DNA of 37,354 bases, from contig CAIRBD010000447.1 of the NCBI GenBank assembly GCA_903876745.1, positions 1-37,354 on the forward strand, in the 5' to 3' direction. This document shows positions 28,452 to 36,084 of the stretch, piece after piece. The position numbers and the translations under genes are program-made. The DNA comes from an uncultured Gemmatimonadota bacterium (GTDB lineage Bacteria > Gemmatimonadota > Gemmatimonadetes > Gemmatimonadales > Gemmatimonadaceae). A model generated the notes under the pieces. That model searched no databases. It was not told where the DNA came from and worked only from the letters and a program-made list of their open reading frames with translations. Numbering within the stretch: position 1 is the first letter of the stretch; every line of letters begins with the position of its first letter.

Positions 28452-28832
28452 ATGCTGAGCAACGCCGACCTCGTGGCTTTCGTGCCGACGCGCGACCCCG
28501 CGCGCGCACGTCCGTTCTATCGTGACGTGCTGGGGCTGCAATTCATCAGCGAGGACGGATTTGCGACGGTGTTCCGCGCGCACGGGGTGACGGTGCGCAT
28601 CGCGAACGTCGCGGGCGTGCCCGACTTCGTGCCGGCCCCGTTCACGATACTCGGGTGGAACGTCCCCGACGTGGCGACGACGGTGCGCGACCTCGCGGCG
28701 GCCGGCGTGGTGTTCGAGCGATACCCTGGGATGTCGCAGGATGCGCTGGGGATATGGGACGCTCCGAGCGGCGCGCGCGTCGCATGGTTCAAGGACCCCG
28801 ACGGCAACATTCTTTCTGTGAGCGAGATTTGA
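28452..28832 (+). CDS. VOC family protein
   Basis: MLSNADLVAFVPTRDPARARPFYRDVLGLQFISEDGFATVFRAHGVTVRIA...ARVAWFKDPDGNILSVSEI. Confidence 0.9.
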   Translation: MLSNADLVAFVPTRDPARARPFYRDVLGLQFISEDGFATVFRAHGVTVRIANVAGVPDFVPAPFTILGWNVPDVATTVRDLAAAGVVFERYPGMSQDALGIWDAPSGARVAWFKDPDGNILSVSEI

Positions 28833-28846
28833 ACGCCGGCGCCGTC

Positions 28847-30085
28847 ATGACGCCCAACGTGCGCCGCTGGCCCGCGTGGTACACCGTCGTCCTGCTGTGC
28901 TTCGCGGCGGTGTTCATCTCGTACATCGACCGCACGAACATCTCCGTCGCATCCATCGCGATGCAGGGGGAGTTCGGGTGGACGGAGACGACGAAGGGCT
29001 ACGTCCTCTCCTCGTTCTTCATCGGGTACATCCTGCTGCAGGTGGTGAGTGGCGGTCTCGCGGCGCGGTACGGCGGCCGGAAGCTGCTCGGTCTGGCCGT
29101 GGTGTGGTGGTCGCTCTGGACGATCCTCACGCCGAAGGCGGCGTACCTCTCGTTCGCGGCGCTGATCGGCGCGCGCATCGCGATGGGGCTGGGCGAGGCG
29201 GCGGTCTTCCCGGCGTGCGTGAACATGGTGGGGCGATGGGTGCCGGCGGAGAGCCGCTCGCGCGCCGTGGCGCTCTTCATGAGCGGATTGTCGCTCGGCA
29301 CCGTGTTCGCGCTGCCGGTGACCGGGTGGCTCGTGCATGCGTACGGTTGGGCGATGCCGTTCTATGCGTTCGGCATCGTGGGGCTCGTGTGGGCCGCCAT
29401 CTGGTTCGCGCGCGTGGCGGAGGGGCGAGGCGTTCCCGAGGAGGCGCCCTCGGCGTCGGCCGGGGCGGCGGGCGCCGTGCCGTGGCGGGCACTCCTGCGC
29501 GCGCCGTCGGTGTGGGCGATCATCGTCGCGCATTTCTGCACGAACTGGTCGCTCTACGTGCTCCTCGCGTGGCTGCCGAGCTATTTCAAGGGCACGTTCC
29601 ACGTGTCGCTGACGAATGCGGGGCTGCTCTCCGCGGCGCCGTCGCTCACGACGTTCCTCGTGGCGAACGCGGCCGGCGTGGTGGCGGACCGGATGCTGCG
29701 GCAGGGGCGTAGCGCGACGTTCGTGCGCAAACTCATGCAGGGTGGCGGGAACTTCGGTTCGGCGGCGTTCTTCCTGCTGCTGCCGCTGGCCGGAAATGCC
29801 GCGACGGGAATGTTGCTCATGTGCGCGGCGGCGGGCGCGATGGGACTCACGCTCGTGGGCTTCGCGCCGAACTGTTTCGACATCGCGCCGCGGCATGCCT
29901 CGGTGATCTGGGGGATCAGCAACACCTTCGCGACGGTGCCCGGCATCATCGGCGTGGCGGTCACGGGGTGGCTCGTACAGCGCACGGGCGGCTACACGGC
30001 GCCCTTCGTCGTGACGGCGTCGGTGGCGATAATTGGGGGCGTGGTGTTCCTGGTCGCCGGGTCGGGTGAGCGTACGATCGACTGA
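28847..30085 (+). CDS. MFS transporter (anion:cation symporter/SLC17-like)
   Basis: FAAVFISYIDRTNISVASIAMQGEFGWTETTKGYVLSSFFIGYILLQVVSGGLAARYGGRKLL; RIAMGLGEAAVFPACVNMVGRWVPAESRSRA; about 12 hydrophobic segments. Confidence 0.93.
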   Translation: MTPNVRRWPAWYTVVLLCFAAVFISYIDRTNISVASIAMQGEFGWTETTKGYVLSSFFIGYILLQVVSGGLAARYGGRKLLGLAVVWWSLWTILTPKAAYLSFAALIGARIAMGLGEAAVFPACVNMVGRWVPAESRSRAVALFMSGLSLGTVFALPVTGWLVHAYGWAMPFYAFGIVGLVWAAIWFARVAEGRGVPEEAPSASAGAAGAVPWRALLRAPSVWAIIVAHFCTNWSLYVLLAWLPSYFKGTFHVSLTNAGLLSAAPSLTTFLVANAAGVVADRMLRQGRSATFVRKLMQGGGNFGSAAFFLLLPLAGNAATGMLLMCAAAGAMGLTLVGFAPNCFDIAPRHASVIWGISNTFATVPGIIGVAVTGWLVQRTGGYTAPFVVTASVAIIGGVVFLVAGSGERTID

Positions 30086-30133
30086 GCGGCGGGGGCGGCG
30101 CGGCGCCGTTCACCTTCCACCGAGCCCGTTCGC

Positions 30134-30406
30134 ATGCGCGGCAAGAAACAGACGATCACCCTCTCCGACGACGCGCGCAAAGCGGCCGTCGCCTCCATCC
30201 GCCGCTACTTCGCCGACGAGCTCGAGCAGGAGATCGGCGAACTGAAGGCGATGCTCGTGCTCGAGTATATGCTGGCCGAGCTCGGGCCGACGATCTACAA
30301 CCAGGCGATGGGCGATGCGCGGCAGTTCCTGATGGAGCGTGTGGAGGACCTCGGCGCGATCCATGCGCAGAACGAGTTCCCCTATTGGGTGCCGACGAAG
30401 CGCTGA
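30134..30406 (+). CDS. DUF2164 family protein
   Basis: ITLSDDARKAAVASIRRYFADELEQEIGELKAMLVLEYMLAELGPTIYNQAMGDARQFLMERVEDLG. Confidence 0.9.
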   Translation: MRGKKQTITLSDDARKAAVASIRRYFADELEQEIGELKAMLVLEYMLAELGPTIYNQAMGDARQFLMERVEDLGAIHAQNEFPYWVPTKR

Positions 30407-30418
30407 CTTCTGGTCGGC

Positions 30419-30844
30419 TCAACCGCCGGTGATCGGGAGCCCCGGCGCGTCGCCCGATTCGGCCTGATTGCGCATGTGATCGGCCAGCCCGTGCAACTTC
30501 TCCCGCAGCGACGCGCGCAACGGCTCGGGCATCGCGTGCTCGGCGAGCGCGCGGTCCATGCACCAGAGCCACTCGTCACGCTCGCGGGAGCCGATGGCGA
30601 ACGGCAGGTGCCGCGCGCGCAATCGCGGATGCCCGTACCGCTCGATGTAGAGCTGCGGTCCGCCGAGCCAGCCGGTGAGGAAGAAGTGCAGCTTCTCCCG
30701 CGACTGCTTGAGCGATGCGGCGTGCAGGGCGCGGACGTTGGCCGCCTCGGGCGCGCTGTCCATCAGATCGTAGAAACGGTCCACGAGGCGCCGCACGCCA
30801 AGTTCACCGCCGACGGCATCGAAGGGAAGCTCGCTCGGATTCAT
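30419..30844 (-). CDS. Truncated hemoglobin (group II-like)
   Basis: ELGVRRLVDRFYDLMDSAPEAANVRALHAASLKQSREKLHFFLTGWLGGPQLYIERYGHPRLRARHLPFAIGSRERDEWLWCMDRAL. ATG at 30844. Confidence 0.92.
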   Translation of the reverse strand: MNPSELPFDAVGGELGVRRLVDRFYDLMDSAPEAANVRALHAASLKQSREKLHFFLTGWLGGPQLYIERYGHPRLRARHLPFAIGSRERDEWLWCMDRALAEHAMPEPLRASLREKLHGLADHMRNQAESGDAPGLPITGG

Positions 30845-30914
30845 CCGTCTAAAGATATTGCCGACCTCGTCGCGCATGGTGCAGATTCCCACCTCTTCGC
30901 CTCCCGGAGTTCTC

Positions 30915-32132
30915 GTGCGTCACGGCATCATCCTCGCCGCGTTGAGCGGTACACTGTTCGCCGGTTCGGTCGCCCACGCCCAGCAGCCCGCCGGCGGGCG
31001 CGGCGGCGGTCGCGGCAATGCCATCGGCGCGGGCGAGTCGTGTCCGCCGGGCTCCACCGAGATCCGCCCGCGACTCTGCCGCGAGCCGGACTTTCCCGCC
31101 CCGAGCATCCTCGACTACCGGCCCCACGCCACGCTCGTGACGCCAGCGCACCTCGTGAAGCGCGCGAAGTATCCCGTCGTCGATTACCACGGGCATCCGC
31201 AGGGCCTGCTCGGTTCGGCCGAGGGGATCGCGAGCCTCGGCGCGTCGCTCGACAGCATCAACGTGCGGATGATGGTCGCCGCCGACAACATGTCGGGCGA
31301 ACGCCTCACGCGCGCGATGGCCGTGATCAACGCGTCGCCGGCGATGAAGGACCGCGTCCGCGTGCTCGCGGGGATCAACTTCAACGGCGTCGGACCAGGC
31401 TGGGCCGAAAAGGCCGTCAAGCAGCTCGAGGCCGACGTCGCGGCCGGTGCGGTGGGTGTGGGCGAGATCCCGAAGAGCCTCGGCCTCACGTACAAAAAAG
31501 CCGACGGCACGCGGCTGCACATCGACGACCCCGAGCTCGACCCCATCTGGGACGCCTGCGCACGCCTCAAGCTCCCCGTGTTCGTCCACACGGCCGATCC
31601 GCAGGAGTTCTTCGAACCCATCGACTACAAGAACGAGCGCTGGCTCGAGCTCGCACTCTTCTCGGACCGCCGGTATCCGCCCGATCGCTATCCGAAGTTC
31701 GAAGAGTTGATGACGGAGCGCGACAACCTCTTCAAGAGGCATCCCAAGACCACGTTCGTCGCCGCGCACATGGGATGGTACGCCAGCGATCTCGCGCGGC
31801 TCGGCAAGCTGCTCACGGACTATCCGAACGTGTACACGGAGATGGGCGCGGTGCTGTATGACGTGGGCCGCCAGCCGCGCGGTGCGCACGACTTCTTCAT
31901 CGCGTTCCAGGACCGCATCCTCTTCGGCAAGGACTCGTTCCAGCCGGAGGAGTATCCGTACTATTGGCGCGTGTTCGAGACGCACGACGAGTACTTCGAT
32001 TACTACCGCGGCTATCACGCCTTCTGGAAGCTGTACGGTATCGACCTGCCCGACGCCGTCCTCAAGAAGGTGTATTTCGAGAACGCGCTGAAGCTGACGC
32101 CGGCGCTGCCGCAGGGCGGTTGGCCGCGGTGA
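30915..32132 (+). CDS. Exported amidohydrolase-family protein (TIM-barrel metal-dependent hydrolase)
   Basis: Signal peptide then QPAGGRGGGRGNA; VVDYHGHPQGLLGS; KLPVFVHTADPQEFFEP; KTTFVAAHMGWYASDL; DRILFGKDSF. GTG start proposed (alternative ATG 30876). Confidence 0.85.
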   Translation: MRHGIILAALSGTLFAGSVAHAQQPAGGRGGGRGNAIGAGESCPPGSTEIRPRLCREPDFPAPSILDYRPHATLVTPAHLVKRAKYPVVDYHGHPQGLLGSAEGIASLGASLDSINVRMMVAADNMSGERLTRAMAVINASPAMKDRVRVLAGINFNGVGPGWAEKAVKQLEADVAAGAVGVGEIPKSLGLTYKKADGTRLHIDDPELDPIWDACARLKLPVFVHTADPQEFFEPIDYKNERWLELALFSDRRYPPDRYPKFEELMTERDNLFKRHPKTTFVAAHMGWYASDLARLGKLLTDYPNVYTEMGAVLYDVGRQPRGAHDFFIAFQDRILFGKDSFQPEEYPYYWRVFETHDEYFDYYRGYHAFWKLYGIDLPDAVLKKVYFENALKLTPALPQGGWPR

Positions 32133-32226
32133 TAGCGACTCGTCGAATGCCGCGCTACTATTGACCGGCGCCGTCGTGCAGGCGCGCGATCGTGAACGAC
32201 CACTTTCACACAGCGTGGAGCACTCC

Positions 32227-32643
32227 GTGGATCTGCATGCCCTGAAGTGGTCGGCCGTGGCGGCCTGTTTCGTCTTCAGCGTCGTGAGCGGCGCCGTCTG
32301 GTTCGGCCCCAAGACGTTCTTCCCCTCGTGGTGGGCCGCGCTCGGCAAGACGGCGAGCGATCAGCCGGCGGGTTCGCCGGTCACGTGGGTTCTCCTGATG
32401 CTGACCAGCGTGCTGCAGGCGCTGTTCGCCGCGATCGTCGTGCCGGTGCTCGCCGGCGCGATGGGCGGACTCGCCGTGAGCACCGGTGCGGCCGCGGGCG
32501 CGTGCCTGTGGCTCGGATTCGTCGCGCCGAGCGGACTGTCGAACAAGTTGTTCGCGGCCCACCTCAAGGCGTGGACCATCGAGGCCGGGAACAGTCTCGT
32601 GAACTATGTCGTGTTCGGCGCGATCATCGGCGCGCTCGGGTGA
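32227..32643 (+). CDS. DUF1761 family membrane protein
   Basis: VDLHALKWSAVAACFVFSVVSGAVWFGPKTFFPSWWAALGK...ACLWLGFVAPSGLSNKLFAAHLKAWTIEAGNSLVNYVVFGAIIGALG. Start uncertain (GTG 32227). Confidence 0.8.
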   Translation: MDLHALKWSAVAACFVFSVVSGAVWFGPKTFFPSWWAALGKTASDQPAGSPVTWVLLMLTSVLQALFAAIVVPVLAGAMGGLAVSTGAAAGACLWLGFVAPSGLSNKLFAAHLKAWTIEAGNSLVNYVVFGAIIGALG

Positions 32644-34610
32644 CGATCTCACGGGTCGTCGCGGCGTGCGGCGTGGCACTGGTCACGACCGCCGCGTGCG
32701 GCCGTGACCGCGGGGCATCCAGCGGGGCGAGCGGTGCGGCATCGACGGCGACGGTGGCCGCGAACGAGAAGATGGCCGCGTCGCTCCCGCTCGCCGATTC
32801 GCTCGACCTCGCCGACGCCAGGCGCGGGTTCGTCGCGCGCCCCACCGGGAAGATCCTCGGCGCCGGCGGCGCCGTGCTCATCGACTTCGACGCGTTCAAG
32901 TTCGTCGACGGCGCCGTGCCGCCCACCGTGAACCCGAGTCTCTGGCGCCACGCCACGCTCAACGCGCAGGTTGGCCTGTTCAAGGTGACCGACGGCATCT
33001 GGCAGCTGCGCGGCTTCGACATCGCGAACATGACGCTCATCCAGGGGAAGAGCGGCTGGATCGTGGTCGATCCCCTCACGTCGCGGGAATCGGCTGCGGC
33101 CGCGCTCGCGTTCGCGCGCGCGCAGCTGGGCGATCACCCGGTGTCGGCGATGATCTTCACGCACAGCCACGTCGACCACTTCGGTGGCGCGCTGGGCGTG
33201 GTATCGGCGCGCGAGGCGGCGGAGCGCAAGCTGCCGATCGTGGCGCCACAGGGATTCGTGGAAGAAGCCACGAGCGAGAACATCATGGTGGGCACAGCGA
33301 TGGCGCGCCGGTCGGCCTACCAATTCGGCAAGGACCTTGACCGCTCGCCCACGGGGCTCCTCGACACAGGGCTCGGCAAGAACGTCGCGTACGGCACGAT
33401 CGGCATCCTCACGCCGACGCAGTTCATCACGGAGCCCACACAGGAGATGACGCTCGACGGCGCGCGCTTCGTGTTCCACAACGTGCCCGGCGCCGAGGCG
33501 CCGGCCGAGCTCACGTTCTCGCTGCCCGAGATGAAGGCGTATTGCGGTGCCGAGAACGTGGTGCAGACGATGCACAACCTGCTGCCGATCCGCGGCGCCA
33601 AAGTGCGCGACGCGCTGCGCTGGTCGCGCTATCTCGACGAAGCGCTGGTGCAGGCCGCCGATGCCGACGTGCTCTTCGCGCAGCACAACTGGCCGGTGTG
33701 GGGCCGTGAGCGCATCTCGGCGCAGCTCACCCAGCAGCGTGACACGTACAAGTACACGCACGACCAGACGGTGCGTCTGATCAACGCCGGCTACACACCG
33801 CGCGAGATCGCCGACAAGGTGCAACTGCCCAAGTCGCTGCAGGGCGCGTTCGGCAGCCGCGGCTATTACGGCGACCTGCGGCACAACGTGAAGGCGGTGT
33901 ACCAGTTCTACATCGGCGCGTACGACGGCAATCCGGCCGCGCTGAATCCGTTGCCGCCGGAGGAATCGGCCAAGCGGTACGTGGAGCTCGCCGGCGGCGC
34001 GGCCAAGGCGATCGCGGCGGCGCAGAAAGCGTTCGACGCGGGCGACTATCGCTGGGCCGCCGAACTGCTCGACCACGTGGTGTTCGCCGAACACGACAAC
34101 ACGGCCGCCAAGGAACTGCTGGCGCGTACGTACGAGCAGATGGGCTATCAAGCCGAGTCGGCGACGTGGCGCAACGCGTATCTGACGGGCGCGGCGGAAC
34201 TGCGGCACGGACCGCCGGCGAAAGGCGTGGACCGCAGCGCGATGATCGACCTGCTCGAGCAGACGCCGGTGGAGCGGTTCCTCGATGCCATGGCCGCCGG
34301 ACTCGACGGCGCGGCGGCGGACGGACGGCACGACACGATCAATCTCGTGCTGCGCGACACGAAGGAGTCGTTCGTGCTGTGGATCGAGAACGCCGTGCTG
34401 CACTGGCGGAAATCGGCGCCGACCGCGGGGGCGAACGCGACACTCACGCTCACGAAGCCGATGTTCATCAAGATGATGGCGGGCACGGCGAGCGCCAAAG
34501 ACATGCTGATGGGCAGCGATGTGGCGGTGACCGGGAGCACGATCGACCTGGTGCGGTTCTTCCTTCTGATCGACAAGGCGACGGGGACGTTCGCGATCGT
34601 GACGCCGTGA
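32640..34610 (+). CDS. Alkyl/aryl-sulfatase (SdsA1/BDS1/YjcS-like, MBL fold, SCP2-like C-terminus), probable lipoprotein
   Basis: FTHSHVDHFGGALGV metal motif; IAPQGFVEEATSENIMVG; HNLLPIRGAKVRDALRWSRYLDEAL; FAQHNWPVWGRERISAQLTQQRDTYKYTHDQT. GTGA overlap with the upstream gene. Confidence 0.93.
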   Translation: MTISRVVAACGVALVTTAACGRDRGASSGASGAASTATVAANEKMAASLPLADSLDLADARRGFVARPTGKILGAGGAVLIDFDAFKFVDGAVPPTVNPSLWRHATLNAQVGLFKVTDGIWQLRGFDIANMTLIQGKSGWIVVDPLTSRESAAAALAFARAQLGDHPVSAMIFTHSHVDHFGGALGVVSAREAAERKLPIVAPQGFVEEATSENIMVGTAMARRSAYQFGKDLDRSPTGLLDTGLGKNVAYGTIGILTPTQFITEPTQEMTLDGARFVFHNVPGAEAPAELTFSLPEMKAYCGAENVVQTMHNLLPIRGAKVRDALRWSRYLDEALVQAADADVLFAQHNWPVWGRERISAQLTQQRDTYKYTHDQTVRLINAGYTPREIADKVQLPKSLQGAFGSRGYYGDLRHNVKAVYQFYIGAYDGNPAALNPLPPEESAKRYVELAGGAAKAIAAAQKAFDAGDYRWAAELLDHVVFAEHDNTAAKELLARTYEQMGYQAESATWRNAYLTGAAELRHGPPAKGVDRSAMIDLLEQTPVERFLDAMAAGLDGAAADGRHDTINLVLRDTKESFVLWIENAVLHWRKSAPTAGANATLTLTKPMFIKMMAGTASAKDMLMGSDVAVTGSTIDLVRFFLLIDKATGTFAIVTP

Positions 34611-34677
34611 GTCGAAGGATCACCGCGGCACGGACCGCCGCATTCACCAATCGTCAGCGCCGGACTCAGGAGCACGC

Positions 34678-35934
34678 ATGACCGATCGGCAGACAACCCG
34701 CCGCGCATTCGTCACCGCACTTGGCGCGCTCACGGCGGCCGGCCTCGTGCCGCGCCCGGCGACCGCGGCCGGCGGCGCGCCCGCCGCCGCTCCCGATGCA
34801 CCGCGCGTCGCGCGCGGACTCGCGCCGTCCCCCGACGACTTTGCCTTCGAGCCGGGGCTCGTGTACCTCCAGACCGGATCGCTCGGCCCCACGCCGCGCC
34901 CCGTGATGGAGCGCACGATGGCCGCGTGGAAGGAACTCGAACTCAATCCTGCGGCCTACGGCTACGGTGCGCACGAGATCGCGATGGAACTCGTGCGCGC
35001 CAAGGCGGCGGCATTCATCGGCTGTGGCAAAGAAGAAGTGGTGCTCACGAACTGCACCACCGAGGGGATGAATTGGGTGGCGAGCGGCTTGACGTTCACG
35101 GCCGGCGACCGCGTGCTCACCACAGACCAGGAACATCCCGGTGGGCGCGTGTGCTGGGACTACGCGGTGCGACGCCACGGCGTGGTGCTCGATGTGGTGA
35201 ACATCCCTCCCGGTGAGAATGACGCGCAGGCCATCGTGGACCGGTTCGCGAAGGCGATCACGCCGCGCACGCGCGTGCTGTCATTCTCGCATCTCCTGAG
35301 TTCTACCGGCCTGCGCATGCCCGTGGCCGAGTTGTCGGCGCTGGCGCGCAAGCGCGGCTGCATCGCCGTGGTGGATGGCGCGCAGGCCGTGGGCGGCATC
35401 GACGTGAACGTGAAGGCGCTCGGCTGCCACGTGTACGCGACGAGCGGGCACAAATGGTTGATGGCGCCCAAGGGCACGGGGTTGCTGTATCTGAGTGATG
35501 ATCTCGGAAAGGCCGTCGACCCCATCGCGCTCGAGAGCGGGCGCGGCGCGTACTCGGCGTCGTCGGGGGTGTGCAGCATTCCGAGTGTGCTCGGGCTCGC
35601 GGCCGCGATGGACTATCACACCGCGATCGGCACGGCGAAGATCGAAGCGTACAACCTCGCGCTGCGGCAGCGGCTGTTCGCGGCGCTCGCGAGTGTGCCG
35701 AAACTACGCTTGGTGAGTCCCGCCGCGGGGCCGCTCACGTCGCCGCTCGTGTCCTTCGTTCTCCCCGACGCCGTGAAAAGCGGCGACCTGCACACGCGTC
35801 TCCGCGCCAGGCACATCGAGGTGAAGGTGGTGCCGGGGCAGTGGTTCAACGGGAATCGCATCTCCACGCATCTGTTCAATACCGAACAGGACGTGGATGC
35901 ACTCGTCGCGGCGCTGAAGGTGGAACTGGCGTAG
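34678..35934 (+). CDS. Tat-exported class V aminotransferase-fold PLP-dependent enzyme
   Basis: MTDRQTTRRAFVTALGALTAAGLVPRPATAAGG twin-arginine leader; LQTGSLGPTPRPVM; VVDGAQAVGGIDVNVKALGCHVYATSGHKWLMAPKGTGLLYL with PLP Lys. Confidence 0.93.
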   Translation: MTDRQTTRRAFVTALGALTAAGLVPRPATAAGGAPAAAPDAPRVARGLAPSPDDFAFEPGLVYLQTGSLGPTPRPVMERTMAAWKELELNPAAYGYGAHEIAMELVRAKAAAFIGCGKEEVVLTNCTTEGMNWVASGLTFTAGDRVLTTDQEHPGGRVCWDYAVRRHGVVLDVVNIPPGENDAQAIVDRFAKAITPRTRVLSFSHLLSSTGLRMPVAELSALARKRGCIAVVDGAQAVGGIDVNVKALGCHVYATSGHKWLMAPKGTGLLYLSDDLGKAVDPIALESGRGAYSASSGVCSIPSVLGLAAAMDYHTAIGTAKIEAYNLALRQRLFAALASVPKLRLVSPAAGPLTSPLVSFVLPDAVKSGDLHTRLRARHIEVKVVPGQWFNGNRISTHLFNTEQDVDALVAALKVELA

Positions 35935-35963
35935 CACGCGCTTCATCGGAGGGGGCCGCGTTT

Positions 35964-35979
35964 TGTGACTTAGGTCACA
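35964..35979. promoter_or_regulatory. Candidate CRP/FNR-superfamily operator TGTGA-CTTAGG-TCACA
   Basis: Both half-sites match the canonical TGTGA-N6-TCACA palindrome exactly; 105 nt upstream of the peroxidase GTG. Confidence 0.65.
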
Positions 35980-36084
35980 TTCCGCACCGCGCGAGGTGGC
36001 TTGGCGTGCTCCGAGTGTCCTTGGCAACTAACAAAGTGGTTGACGCATCGTCTGACGTTGACCACGTCATCCAAGGAGCCCCCC

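Noticed and set aside
36031-36061. gttgac...gttgac direct repeat before the peroxidase start
   Set aside because: Short and imperfect; could be chance, and no reliable -35/-10 pair can be assigned.
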